A stretch of DNA of 64,000 nt from Microbulbifer sp. YPW16 (lineage in GTDB: Bacteria > Pseudomonadota > Gammaproteobacteria > Pseudomonadales > Cellvibrionaceae). Position numbers and translations under genes: made by a program. Positions 30,451-39,369 of this stretch are shown piece by piece (within the stretch, counting starts at the first letter, position 1; each line of letters starts with the position of its first letter). The stretch spans positions 4,048,001 through 4,112,000 of the forward strand of contig NZ_CP089928.1 of NCBI RefSeq assembly GCF_021290385.1, given 5' to 3'. The notes under the pieces are model-generated. The model did not search any database and had not been told where the DNA came from. It saw nothing but the letters and a program-made list of their open reading frames with translations.

Positions 30451-32025
30451 ATGATCACAGGTGAACTCAAAGGCAAGGTCGACAGGCTCTGGCTGGAATT
30501 CTGGCAGGGTGGTATCTCGAACCCATTGACGGTAATCGAACAGATTACCTTTCTGATGTTCGCGCGCATGCTGGACATCAATGAGAGCCGCGATGAGAAG
30601 CGCGCGTCGCGCAGTGCCAAGTACACGTTCAAGCGCCGCTTTACTGATGAGCAGCAGCACCTGCGCTGGTCCAACTTCTGCCACGAGGGCGATCCGGACA
30701 AGCTCATGGCGCTGGTGCGCGACGGTGTGTTCAAGCACTTCCGCGAGCACACCAGTGACATCCGCTTCGGCGATTACATGAAGGATGCCCGGCTGGCCAT
30801 CGAGAAGCCCTCCCTGCTCACCAAGGCGGTGGAGATGGTCAGTGCACTGCCGCTGGAAGCGGGGGATGCCAAGGGCGATCTCTACGAATACCTGCTGAGC
30901 AAGCTCAATACCGCCGGCATCAACGGCCAGTTCCGCACCCCGCGCCACATTATCCGCCTGATGGTGGAGCTGACGGATCCGGAGGCCTCGGACGTCATCG
31001 CCGATCCTTCTGTCGGCACCGCAGGCTTCCTGGTCGGAGCGCTTGAATACCTGCTGGAGAAGTACACCGACGAGGATGCCGTGGTCGAGGAGGTGCAGGA
31101 GGACGAGCTGGGCAGCTTTGTGCAGCGGACCTACACCGGCAACCGCCTGAGCGCGGAGGACCGCGAGCACATCGAGACCCGCATGCTGCACGGCTTCGAT
31201 TTTGACAGCACCATGCTGCGCATCGCGGCCATGAACCTGTACATGCACGGCGCCCGCGACCCGGATATCCACTACCAGGACTCCCTGGCGCAGAGTTTTG
31301 CCGATCGCTACCCGCAGCAGGAAAAGGACGCCTTCAACCTCATCCTCGCCAATCCGCCGTTCACTGGCCAGCTGGATGAGGACACCATCAACCCCGCTAT
31401 CCTGCGTATGGTGAAAACCAAGAAAACCGAGCTGCTGTTTGTGGCCCAGATCCTGCGCATGCTCAAGACCGGTGGTCGCAGTGCCACTGTAGTGCCCCAG
31501 GGGGTGCTGTTCGGCTCCTCGAAAGCGCACCAGAAGCTGCGCGAGTTGCTGATTGAGGATAACCAGCTGGATGGAGTCATCAACCTCCCCAGTGGCGTGT
31601 TCAAGCCCTATGCAGGTGTCGCTACTGCAATCCTGCTGTTTACCAAGGGCGGGGAGACCGACCACGTGTGGTTCTACGACGTGAAGGATGATGGGTTTTC
31701 CCTCGATGATAAGCGCGCGCCGCTGTACAAGGACGATGCTGGCCGACCGCTCAAGTTTGCGGGGGACCTGCCTAAGGTGCTGGAAGCTTATCGTCAGCGG
31801 GACAAGTCCATTGCCAACACTGAAGAAAATGACCACACCAAAACCTGTTTCTGGGTGAGCAGGGAAGAGCTGGCTGCCAACAAATATGATCTTTCCGTAA
31901 GCTCTTATCAAAAAGTTGTACATAAGCAGGAGCAGTATGATCCGCCTAGCGAGATCATTACACGCCTTCTGGGATTAGAGAGTGAGATAGCTGCCGAACT
32001 GAAAGCATTGGAGAAAATGCTGTGA
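30451..32025 (+). CDS. hsdM: Type I DNA methyltransferase subunit M
   Basis: 524 residues. N-terminal HsdM helical domain, then the N6-adenine methyltransferase with the SAM loop DPSVGTAGF (185-193) and catalytic NPPF (301-304). Methylates adenine in the site chosen by HsdS and is needed for both modification and restriction. ATG 30451 follows a GGAAG. The last bases overlap the hsdS start. Confidence 0.96.
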   Translation: MITGELKGKVDRLWLEFWQGGISNPLTVIEQITFLMFARMLDINESRDEKRASRSAKYTFKRRFTDEQQHLRWSNFCHEGDPDKLMALVRDGVFKHFREHTSDIRFGDYMKDARLAIEKPSLLTKAVEMVSALPLEAGDAKGDLYEYLLSKLNTAGINGQFRTPRHIIRLMVELTDPEASDVIADPSVGTAGFLVGALEYLLEKYTDEDAVVEEVQEDELGSFVQRTYTGNRLSAEDREHIETRMLHGFDFDSTMLRIAAMNLYMHGARDPDIHYQDSLAQSFADRYPQQEKDAFNLILANPPFTGQLDEDTINPAILRMVKTKKTELLFVAQILRMLKTGGRSATVVPQGVLFGSSKAHQKLRELLIEDNQLDGVINLPSGVFKPYAGVATAILLFTKGGETDHVWFYDVKDDGFSLDDKRAPLYKDDAGRPLKFAGDLPKVLEAYRQRDKSIANTEENDHTKTCFWVSREELAANKYDLSVSSYQKVVHKQEQYDPPSEIITRLLGLESEIAAELKALEKML

Positions 32026-33158
32026 CTGGGGTTCATATGTATGGTGAATTTCCTTCACACTGGCAAGTCCTATCTTTCACTGAGGCCGTCAAAGATTCAA
32101 CTTCGCGTAATGTGAAAATTCCCAGAAGTGAGTATCTGTCTCAGGGATGTATTCCGATCGTAGACCAAGGGCAATCGCTATTTGGTGGCTACGCGGATGA
32201 TAGGCGATTAAAAACTGATGTAAGCCTTCCCGCGATCGTTTTTGGTGATCACACAAGAGTCTTCAAATTTATCGAAGAAGAATTTTGTTTGGGGGCAGAC
32301 GGAGCGAAATTATTAGAGCCAAAAGTAAATCTTGATAAGAAGTTTTTGTATTACTATCTAAGTAGCTTGAGGATCGAAGCGGCGGGATATAGTCGGCATT
32401 TCAAGTTTTTGAAAAAAAATGTAGTTCCGGTCCCGCCAATAGAGGAACAAAAAAGGATAGCTGACATCCTCGATAAAGCTGATGTGATCCATCGCAAGCG
32501 TCAGCAGGCCATCGCGCTCGCTGATGAATTTCTGCGGTCGGTATTTCTGGATATGTTTGGTGATCCAGTTTTAAACCCTAAGAAACTTCCGTTAAAAAGT
32601 TTGGAATCGATCTCAACATTTGTGGCAGGTTCGGCACTGCCAAATACGGAAGAATATGACGGTCAAGATGAGGGCGTTGCTGCGTTCAAAGTTGGAGATA
32701 TGAATGCTTTAGGTAATGAATATTATTTGGTTCGTCCGCGAAAATGGGCGAAGACATATAAGAAGGCCAACGCTCTAGTCCCGGAGGGAACAATTGTTTT
32801 CCCGAAGAGAGGTGGAGCTATCGGGACAAACAAAAAGAGAATCACCAAGGTTTCAGCAGTTCTCGATCCTAACTTGATGGGTGTAATCCCAGGCGAGTCT
32901 ATTCCTCTGGAGTATCTATATTTCTGGTTCCAACTGCTGGACTTGAAAACAATTTCAAGTGGTAGCTCAGTGCCTCAGCTGAACAAAAAAGATTTGGCTC
33001 CTCTTAAGGTTGTCATTCCGCCTAAGCCTGATCTCGATAGATTTGTTGAGATTTCACGAACGCTACGTGGTTCAAAGGCTATGCAAAATAGCGCTTTAGA
33101 GATGGCTGGTGACTTATTTCAAAGCCTCAGTCAGAAAGCTTTTAGTGGGGAGCTATAG
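32022..33158 (+). CDS. hsdS: Type I restriction specificity subunit S
   Basis: 378 residues with two target-recognition domains, each followed by a conserved helix: the first ends in PPIEEQKRIADILDKAD, the second near PPKPDLDRFVEISRTL. GTG 32022 overlaps the hsdM stop (GTGA). Base use is clearly more A/T-rich than in hsdR, hsdM and the downstream genes, which fits the rapid swapping of target domains known in hsdS genes. Both domains are complete, so the recognition site should be bipartite, but its sequence cannot be predicted here. Confidence 0.93.
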   Translation: MTGVHMYGEFPSHWQVLSFTEAVKDSTSRNVKIPRSEYLSQGCIPIVDQGQSLFGGYADDRRLKTDVSLPAIVFGDHTRVFKFIEEEFCLGADGAKLLEPKVNLDKKFLYYYLSSLRIEAAGYSRHFKFLKKNVVPVPPIEEQKRIADILDKADVIHRKRQQAIALADEFLRSVFLDMFGDPVLNPKKLPLKSLESISTFVAGSALPNTEEYDGQDEGVAAFKVGDMNALGNEYYLVRPRKWAKTYKKANALVPEGTIVFPKRGGAIGTNKKRITKVSAVLDPNLMGVIPGESIPLEYLYFWFQLLDLKTISSGSSVPQLNKKDLAPLKVVIPPKPDLDRFVEISRTLRGSKAMQNSALEMAGDLFQSLSQKAFSGEL

Positions 33159-33161
33159 CCG

Positions 33162-34637
33162 GTGGACAAAGAGCAAGAAAAAATGATGGGCAGCCTGGAT
33201 GCCCAGCTGGACTACATCCGTGAGGCGGATGACCTGCGCCAGCTTAACAGCTTTCTGACCCGAGTGATGGCCAATCAGCGGATCCAGGCGCTGATCAAGG
33301 GTGATAACCTGTCGCTGGCCTGTGATGCCGTGGTGGATCTCGGTCAGATTGATGATGGTGATGATGCCGAGAACCGGCTGATTGCTGCTGCAGCCCTCGG
33401 TCGTCTATCTGCTGTGGCTCGTGGCCGTGATGGTGTGGTCTTTGCCCGTATTGGTGAGCTCTTCGAGGAGAAACCGCTCTCTGTTGAAGACCTGGCGGAC
33501 GGTGATGAAAAATATTACGCGGCACTGACAGTCAGTGCGCTGAAAGCCCCTTGGCTGGGGGAGTATTGCAACGAGCAGTCGGTTGCGATCGATACCGCGG
33601 AAAAGGCCCGCCGCCTGCTGCTGGGAACGGCCCTGCGTGAGGCGGGCTCATTGTCTGACTACTGGCAGCAGAGCTTGCCGGCTCTGGATGCCCTGCGTGC
33701 GATCCCCAACGACGACACGCGCTACAAGCGTATCCGCCGGATCACCAGCGCTGCCAGTGAGGAAGTTCGCAAGTGGGAGGGGGATGTCGGCAGCGATGCC
33801 GGTTTGGCCCTGGCCGACTGGTTTGCTGCGTTGCTCCAGACCAGCAAGAAAGATGCCGCAGAAGACACTCTGGTTGATATTTTCGACGACGCCCTGGCCA
33901 TGCTGTTGCGCATCATCGAGTTGCGCTTCTCTTACGCACTGCTGGCGCCCACCTATGTCATGCTCGAGCGGGCGCGCACGTCCTTCGGGCGCGATGTCTG
34001 GAGTGAGATCCTGCGGCAGTCCAAAAATCTGCCCAAGGTGCGCACCGCGCTGAAAGAGGCAGCCCTGGTACTGGCACGGCAGAACACACAGGACAAGGAG
34101 CTCATGCAGGTGCTCTGCACCGCCTACCATTCCCGCGCCCAGGTGATGCCGGCCATCACTGCCCACTTCGCGGATGCTCGGGATCTTAACCAGGAAACCC
34201 GGGCCTGGTGGGAGCAGGGCGGCAAAGTCGCCGAGAGCCAGCGCGCCGCAGAGCACCGGGTTGGGAACTCGGAGGACCAGCAGATCGGGTCTTTGCTGAT
34301 CAATGTGGAGGACAGCAAAAGTGTTATGGAAAAGCTGGAGCGGGCTGTGGTGCCCTTCCTCGAGATTTCCGACCCGCCGCTGGCGGAAACTGTGAAAAAA
34401 GCTGCAGGGAGTTATACCGAAATTGCCCTTGCGGCCCGGCAGCTGGCAACCATGCGCAAGCTCAGGCACATGAATCTGAAAGGAGAGGTTCTGCGCTACA
34501 ACCCTCTGGAACAGGACATGCTGGGTGGCCATCAGCTGGGTATCAGCCGGGTTCGTGTCGAGCGTGACGGAATTCAGAAAGAGTTTGGCGGAAAAATAAA
34601 AGTGCTCGTGAAACCCCGTGTTTCACCGGCAGAATAA
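33162..34637 (+). CDS. Helical protein with GrpE-like tail, partner of the Hsp70-like ATPase
   Basis: 491 residues, start GTG 33162, only 3 nt after the hsdS stop, with GGGGAG inside hsdS as its ribosome-binding site. The protein is mostly alpha-helical and soluble, with no signal peptide or membrane helix. Its last 45 residues (RYNPLEQDMLGGHQ onward, then GISRVRVERDG and KIKVLVKPRV) look like the beta-rich C-terminus of GrpE nucleotide exchange factors. The next gene encodes an Hsp70-like ATPase, so a matched exchange factor is a reasonable reading. The body of the protein is not recognised; the role is inference. Confidence 0.55.
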   Translation: MDKEQEKMMGSLDAQLDYIREADDLRQLNSFLTRVMANQRIQALIKGDNLSLACDAVVDLGQIDDGDDAENRLIAAAALGRLSAVARGRDGVVFARIGELFEEKPLSVEDLADGDEKYYAALTVSALKAPWLGEYCNEQSVAIDTAEKARRLLLGTALREAGSLSDYWQQSLPALDALRAIPNDDTRYKRIRRITSAASEEVRKWEGDVGSDAGLALADWFAALLQTSKKDAAEDTLVDIFDDALAMLLRIIELRFSYALLAPTYVMLERARTSFGRDVWSEILRQSKNLPKVRTALKEAALVLARQNTQDKELMQVLCTAYHSRAQVMPAITAHFADARDLNQETRAWWEQGGKVAESQRAAEHRVGNSEDQQIGSLLINVEDSKSVMEKLERAVVPFLEISDPPLAETVKKAAGSYTEIALAARQLATMRKLRHMNLKGEVLRYNPLEQDMLGGHQLGISRVRVERDGIQKEFGGKIKVLVKPRVSPAE

Positions 34638-34655
34638 TAAAAAGGAGTAAAGACT

Positions 34656-36416
34656 GTGGAAGCAATTGAGGCAAAGATCCTGCTGAAAAACCTGTTGAAG
34701 CGAATCCGGCAGGTGGATGAAGACTGTTACGAACTGCGCGGTACTCTCACCGATGACGAGGTGACCGCTCTCCAGTCGGCGCTGGTCGCCTTGGATGGCG
34801 GCACGGCCTCCAGCAGTGCCATGCCTCAATCGCCTCCTGCACCACAGCCTTCCATTCCGCCCCAGCCATTAAAGCCAGTCCCCACCTTTGACCCGCCGCA
34901 GGAGCCGGTTACCGAAGCGACCAGCGAGCCTGAGCCCGTTTCCGAGATGCTGGAACACGTGGCCTCACCGATTGAGATCGATACCAGCGTTCTCGACCTG
35001 GAGGAACCGGCCAGGGACCGTCGCCTGTGCCTGGATTTTGGCACGGCCATGTCAAAAGTCACCCTGGTCCGGGATGACAGCGCGGACCGGGACTATGAGG
35101 ATATTCAGGTCCTGAATCTTGGTGTTCCGGGGGATCAGGAGGAAATCAGCGAAACCATGCTGGTGTCGTCGGTATTCATCGACGGAGAGGGCTTGCTGTG
35201 GTTCGGTCAGATGGCCGTGAAGCGCTCTGTACTCGAAAACGGGCGCAAGCGCCTGGATAACATCAAGCACTATCTCTCTGTGGAGGGAGATGGGCTGAAC
35301 AGCAAGGTATCGCCGACGTTCAACCCTACTGACATCGATATCACCTATGGCGATATGGTACTGGCCTACCTGATGTACCTGACGTGGACTGTCAACCATT
35401 GCCTGGAGGAAGAAGGTGAGCCCCGCAATCTTCACCGCCGCTTTGCCATGCCCTGTTTCCAGGGGGCCAAGGCCCGGGATGTCGCGCCGTTGCTGAAATA
35501 CATGCTGGGAGACGCTCAGGTGCTCGCGGATACCTTTTTCCGTACCCTGCAGGACGGTATACCGTTAGCAGACTTCATGGCAGCAGTTGCTCAACTGCGC
35601 TCGGCCAAACGCGCCTACCCATTTATCCAGGAATCCATTACCGAGCCGCTGGGCGTGGCCGGGGCCATCATGAGCTGGAAAAAGCGGGTGGATGCCCTGG
35701 TGATGGTGGTGGATGTAGGGGCCGGCACCAGCGACTTCAGCCTGTACCGCATGAGATTTGACCAGGAGACCGGCAAGAGCGTCGCCTATGAGGTCGACAA
35801 CTCCGCTGAGGGTATCACCGAGGCCGGTAATTATCTCGATGGCCTGTTACGGGGGCTAATTTTAAGGAAGGCGGGGGTCAATTCCGAGCATCCACAGTGG
35901 CGTAATATTGTCGGTAACTTGGAGCTCGACCTGCGTGATTACAAGGAACGCCTTTTCCTCGATGGCGAGGTCTCCGTTCGTCTGTTCAATGATGACCTGG
36001 TGACGATCACTCAGGAGGAATTCCTATCTCTCGAGCAGGTCACCCGGTTCGGTGAATCACTGAAGGCCTGTCGTGATCGTATCCTGAAACGCGTCGATGC
36101 CAGCTTCATCAAGGGGGCGCCAAACGGCGTTCTGGCTTTGGCGCTCACCGGCGGTGGTGCCACCCTGCCAATGGTCAAAGCCCTAGCGCAGGGAACAGTA
36201 GACGTGAATGGCACGGAGCTGAAATTGGTGCAGTCCAGAGGTTTTCCTGAGTGGCTGGAAGATGAATATCCGGATCTGGAGAGCGATTATCCGCGAATTG
36301 CTGTTTCCCTCGGGGGGGCACGCAAACGCATTATCGACCAGGGGGGAGTAGCCCGGGTTACTGCTGGCGATGTGAAGGTACCCCCAACGCTGGATGGCTA
36401 CTATACGAAAGGATAA
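34656..36416 (+). CDS. Hsp70/actin-fold ATPase with proline-rich N-terminal extension
   Basis: 586 residues, GTG 34656 behind AAAAGGAG. Residues 1-48 form a small helical segment, 50-120 a Pro/Glu-rich linker, and from 124 an actin/Hsp70-type nucleotide-binding fold: phosphate-1 LDFGTAMSKVTL (126-137), phosphate-2 VVDVGAGTSDF (about 351-361) and the adenosine-site LTGGGATLPM (about 497). The Hsp70 substrate-binding domain is absent, so it is not a housekeeping DnaK. It lies 18 nt after the GrpE-like gene and 9 nt before the AAA ATPase. Its likely job is as an ATP switch in the defence module; this is inference from the operon. Confidence 0.7.
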   Translation: MEAIEAKILLKNLLKRIRQVDEDCYELRGTLTDDEVTALQSALVALDGGTASSSAMPQSPPAPQPSIPPQPLKPVPTFDPPQEPVTEATSEPEPVSEMLEHVASPIEIDTSVLDLEEPARDRRLCLDFGTAMSKVTLVRDDSADRDYEDIQVLNLGVPGDQEEISETMLVSSVFIDGEGLLWFGQMAVKRSVLENGRKRLDNIKHYLSVEGDGLNSKVSPTFNPTDIDITYGDMVLAYLMYLTWTVNHCLEEEGEPRNLHRRFAMPCFQGAKARDVAPLLKYMLGDAQVLADTFFRTLQDGIPLADFMAAVAQLRSAKRAYPFIQESITEPLGVAGAIMSWKKRVDALVMVVDVGAGTSDFSLYRMRFDQETGKSVAYEVDNSAEGITEAGNYLDGLLRGLILRKAGVNSEHPQWRNIVGNLELDLRDYKERLFLDGEVSVRLFNDDLVTITQEEFLSLEQVTRFGESLKACRDRILKRVDASFIKGAPNGVLALALTGGGATLPMVKALAQGTVDVNGTELKLVQSRGFPEWLEDEYPDLESDYPRIAVSLGGARKRIIDQGGVARVTAGDVKVPPTLDGYYTKG

Positions 36417-36425
36417 GCGTCGTTT

Positions 36426-38222
36426 ATGGCTAGAGTCACTTCACTGGGCCTGAGCAACTTCAAGGCTATCGGAGAAAAACAGCAGAAAATCGTACTGTCA
36501 CCGATCACGCTACTTTTTGGCCCCAACAGTGCCGGAAAGAGCACGGTTCTGCAGGCACTGATCTATTTGCGGGAGATGATCGGCAAGCGAAACCTGAATC
36601 CCGATCGGACTGAGCTGGGAGGCAGCTGGTTGGATCTGGGGGGATTCCAGAATCTGGTACATGGTCGCAATCTCGATACTGCTATGGAATTCGAGGTGGA
36701 ACTGGCGCTCGATAGTGATGAGCTACCTGAATACCTTAGTGAGTATGAACAGGAGATGCTCGACAACGAGGGTCTGCCCGCAGTAGCGGATTTCTTCACT
36801 GAACTGGAAATTGCCACTGTCCGTTTGAAATTGCGCTGGAGCCAGAGCCTGGCGAGACCAGTGATTGAATCGTATCAGTGTTTTCTCAACGGGGAAGAAA
36901 TCGCACTACTGAAGGCATCTCCTGATGGGCGTCAGGTCAATATCGAGCGTATGCCACTGTCATTCCAGGGCTTTCAAGCGCCAATGGAGGAACATGTCAG
37001 TGAGACATCACTGGCTCAGTTGTTGAGCGATATGCTCAACAGTTCGGTAGTTAACGCTGGAGCCATTGAGTCAGTCAGCTCCAGACCGTACAAAACCGCC
37101 TCGATGGAAGAGGTCGAGGCGCTGGTAAATACTGAAGCTCTACCGGCGAAACCATTACTCGTTCAAATTAAGGAAGAACTGGCATGCCGTACGACGCGCC
37201 GTGCCCACGCACTGGAGCACACTGTCGACCGCCTGCTGCTATTACATGATGAGAACCCGGTTATCGAGATGCTGGGATTGCACGGCCAGCCCGATGCGAT
37301 GCCAAATTTCGCAAACGGCCTCGAGCTCTCTTCTGAGGTCTGGTGTGATAGTGACGAACGGGATGATGGTATCGAAAAAGCCCAACGAAAACTGGCCGCT
37401 GCGGTGGTCAATGCAGCCATTTGCGGTCCCTTGCAGTGCTTGGCTAGCTGGCTTGATGAACTGAGCTACATCGGCCCCTTGCGGGACCTCCCACCCCGCA
37501 GCATCCAGTCAAGATCCACGCCGGATAAGTCTCGCTGGGCGAAAGGCTTGGCTGCGTGGGAGTTGTTACCTACCGCCAAGTCTTTGGTGATCGATGAAAT
37601 CAACTTCTGGCTCGGTGAGAGCTGCCTGGATTCGGGTTATCAGCTTTTGGTCAAAAAGTACCGGGAGCTGGAGAATACTCATCCCATCTACCAGATGCTG
37701 GAAGCGGGCCTGGATGAGGATGACCAAGAGATCCTAAAGGATCTGCTGAGTGAGCTGCCCCAGAAAGTACGGGTTTGTCTGAAAGAAGAGAAAACCGACC
37801 TGGAAGTGATGCCCCAGGATATTGGCGTTGGGATATCGCAATTATTCCCGGTAGTGGCGCTCAGTGTTACACAAAAATGTGGGTTGGCGGCTATCGAGCA
37901 GCCAGAATTGCACATTCATCCCAGGCTGCAGGTAGAGATGGCTGACGTTTTTGCCAGTTGTGCCAAGCAGAGTAACGTGATGTTTCTGCTTGAAACACAC
38001 AGCGAACACCTCATGCTTAGGTTGCTGCGGCGGGTCCGGGAGTCAGCGAGCAACTTCTCACGGAACACAGTAGCTCTTAAACCCCAAGATCTGGCGGTGC
38101 ACTATGTGGAACCGAATGAAGCCGGCACCGAGTTCAAACAGCTCAGAGTGAGTGACGAAGGCGACTTCCTTGATGAATGGCCGCAAGGCTTCTTTGACGA
38201 GCGGGATGAGGAGTTGTTCTGA
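36426..38222 (+). CDS. AAA family ATPase, OLD/DUF3696-like
   Basis: 598 residues of the SMC/ABC-like ATPase group: Walker A FGPNSAGKST (31-40), a long insert, a segment YIGPLRDLPPR, a signature zone DIGVGISQLFPVV, Walker B with AAIEQPELHIHP and a final LLETHSEHLMLRLLRR H-loop. This layout is common in defence ATPases (OLD, Gabija-, Septu- and PARIS-type), although no TOPRIM domain follows. The stop overlaps the next start (TGATG). ATPases of this kind usually act with a neighbouring effector, here the next gene. Confidence 0.8.
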   Translation: MARVTSLGLSNFKAIGEKQQKIVLSPITLLFGPNSAGKSTVLQALIYLREMIGKRNLNPDRTELGGSWLDLGGFQNLVHGRNLDTAMEFEVELALDSDELPEYLSEYEQEMLDNEGLPAVADFFTELEIATVRLKLRWSQSLARPVIESYQCFLNGEEIALLKASPDGRQVNIERMPLSFQGFQAPMEEHVSETSLAQLLSDMLNSSVVNAGAIESVSSRPYKTASMEEVEALVNTEALPAKPLLVQIKEELACRTTRRAHALEHTVDRLLLLHDENPVIEMLGLHGQPDAMPNFANGLELSSEVWCDSDERDDGIEKAQRKLAAAVVNAAICGPLQCLASWLDELSYIGPLRDLPPRSIQSRSTPDKSRWAKGLAAWELLPTAKSLVIDEINFWLGESCLDSGYQLLVKKYRELENTHPIYQMLEAGLDEDDQEILKDLLSELPQKVRVCLKEEKTDLEVMPQDIGVGISQLFPVVALSVTQKCGLAAIEQPELHIHPRLQVEMADVFASCAKQSNVMFLLETHSEHLMLRLLRRVRESASNFSRNTVALKPQDLAVHYVEPNEAGTEFKQLRVSDEGDFLDEWPQGFFDERDEELF

Positions 38223-39103
38223 TGTACAAGGAAGTGGCCATTGATCCCGAGTGCATGAAAGATTTCAGCTATTACTCTTTGATTAAAATGGAGTTCGGGT
38301 TTGAAAAAGGGCGCTACATTTCTGCGGTGATAAAACAGTGGGCCAGGGAAGCCTACCCTCATGTGAAAGGGTCTGATATGCCGCCCGTGCGCAAGAAGTC
38401 TATCACGAACTTCCTCAACGGGTTGATGAAATCACGGGTGCATGAGCTATTTCTGCTGGCAGATTATCGTAGGACGATCGCCTGGAAAGATTGGATTGAT
38501 TGGTGGAGTGAGCAGAACCAGAAACACAGTTTCGCACTTACCTTGTCAGAGGGCAGGGTTGAAAACTCCGTTGACTACATGGCGGTATTGGAAGGCGCGG
38601 AATGCTGGAAGATCAAACCCACGCTCATGCTTGATCGAAATCCTGATGAAATTGTGGATGTATTAGAGCCCCTGCTCAAGATAAGTAGTGAACTGACAAT
38701 CATTGATTTATATTTCTCCTTTGCGGAAAACAAAACACTGGTCGAGTTGTTACGTAGAATTCAGGCTGTGGGGGCTAAAATCTCCGACTTCCACCTCATT
38801 ACAGCGATTGAAACTTCTGACCCTTCAGCCGTATTTGAGCGCGAGTATCGCTCCTTGGTGCCGGAGAGTATGAATTTTCGAGTCACAGAAGTTCCCCAGA
38901 GATACATCCATGATAGATATTTCATCACAAATTCTGGTGCACTTAAGGCCGGATATGGGTTCAAGGACGGCGTCGAGCAGGGAGCGCCAGCAGATAAGCT
39001 CAGTGTGAATCTGGCCTCGCTTGAGGAGTGTGATCACGTGATGCGGGGTGTGAGCGAAGCTTATGCTGAAGGCAAGGCGAGGGTAGTTTTTCCCCTTCCC
39101 TAG
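38222..39103 (+). CDS. Uncharacterised partner of the AAA ATPase, HDRY motif
   Basis: 293 residues, ATG overlapping the ATPase stop, so made together with it. The C-terminal third has alternating strands (ELTIIDLYFS, KISDFHLITA, NFRVTEVP) ending in RYIHDRYFI (about 227-235) and GALKAGYGFKDG. A His-Asp-Arg after such strands recalls the degenerate phospholipase D-like fold of MIT-C domains, but only one such motif is present and I do not claim catalysis. Last gene of the sigma-54 operon. Unknown function. Confidence 0.6.
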   Translation: MYKEVAIDPECMKDFSYYSLIKMEFGFEKGRYISAVIKQWAREAYPHVKGSDMPPVRKKSITNFLNGLMKSRVHELFLLADYRRTIAWKDWIDWWSEQNQKHSFALTLSEGRVENSVDYMAVLEGAECWKIKPTLMLDRNPDEIVDVLEPLLKISSELTIIDLYFSFAENKTLVELLRRIQAVGAKISDFHLITAIETSDPSAVFEREYRSLVPESMNFRVTEVPQRYIHDRYFITNSGALKAGYGFKDGVEQGAPADKLSVNLASLEECDHVMRGVSEAYAEGKARVVFPLP

Positions 39104-39163
39104 TATCTTCTAGGCTGGTGGATTGCCGGTGTCAGCGTGTCTCTAGCGGGTAACCCCATTGGT

Positions 39164-39258
39164 CGCTAAGTCAAGATAGACACGTCAGCTCCTCTATGAG
39201 TATAAAATAATTCATGAGCAGATAAAAATACTTATCATGCATTCTTGGCGCTAAGTCA
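39164..39258 (+). promoter_or_regulatory. Paired direct repeat, possible activator binding sites
   Basis: CGCTAAGTCA occurs twice, at 39164-39173 and 39249-39258, about 147 and 62 bp ahead of the -24 GG of the DUF2130 promoter. The position suits upstream activator sites of a sigma-54 activator. A weaker partial match (CGCTAA, 26905-26910) lies ahead of the hsdR promoter. Confidence 0.35.
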
Positions 39259-39308
39259 GGGTTTCAGGTAAAAGGCAATAAAATCAATAGCTTACCGTCA
39301 GTTTTCTT

Positions 39309-39325
39309 TTGGCACGCGTTTTGTA
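39309..39325 (+). promoter_or_regulatory. Second sigma-54-like promoter, for the DUF2130 gene
   Basis: TTGGCACGCGTTTTGTA keeps the perfect TTGGCACG box and spacing of the consensus; the -12 box is TTGTA rather than TTGCA. Its first nine bases are identical to the promoter ahead of hsdR. The start codon is 45 nt downstream, leaving room for a leader with CGGGAG. Confidence 0.6.
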
Positions 39326-39369
39326 ATCTATAAGAAGACATATTTTGCTTACATTACGGGAGCCAATTC

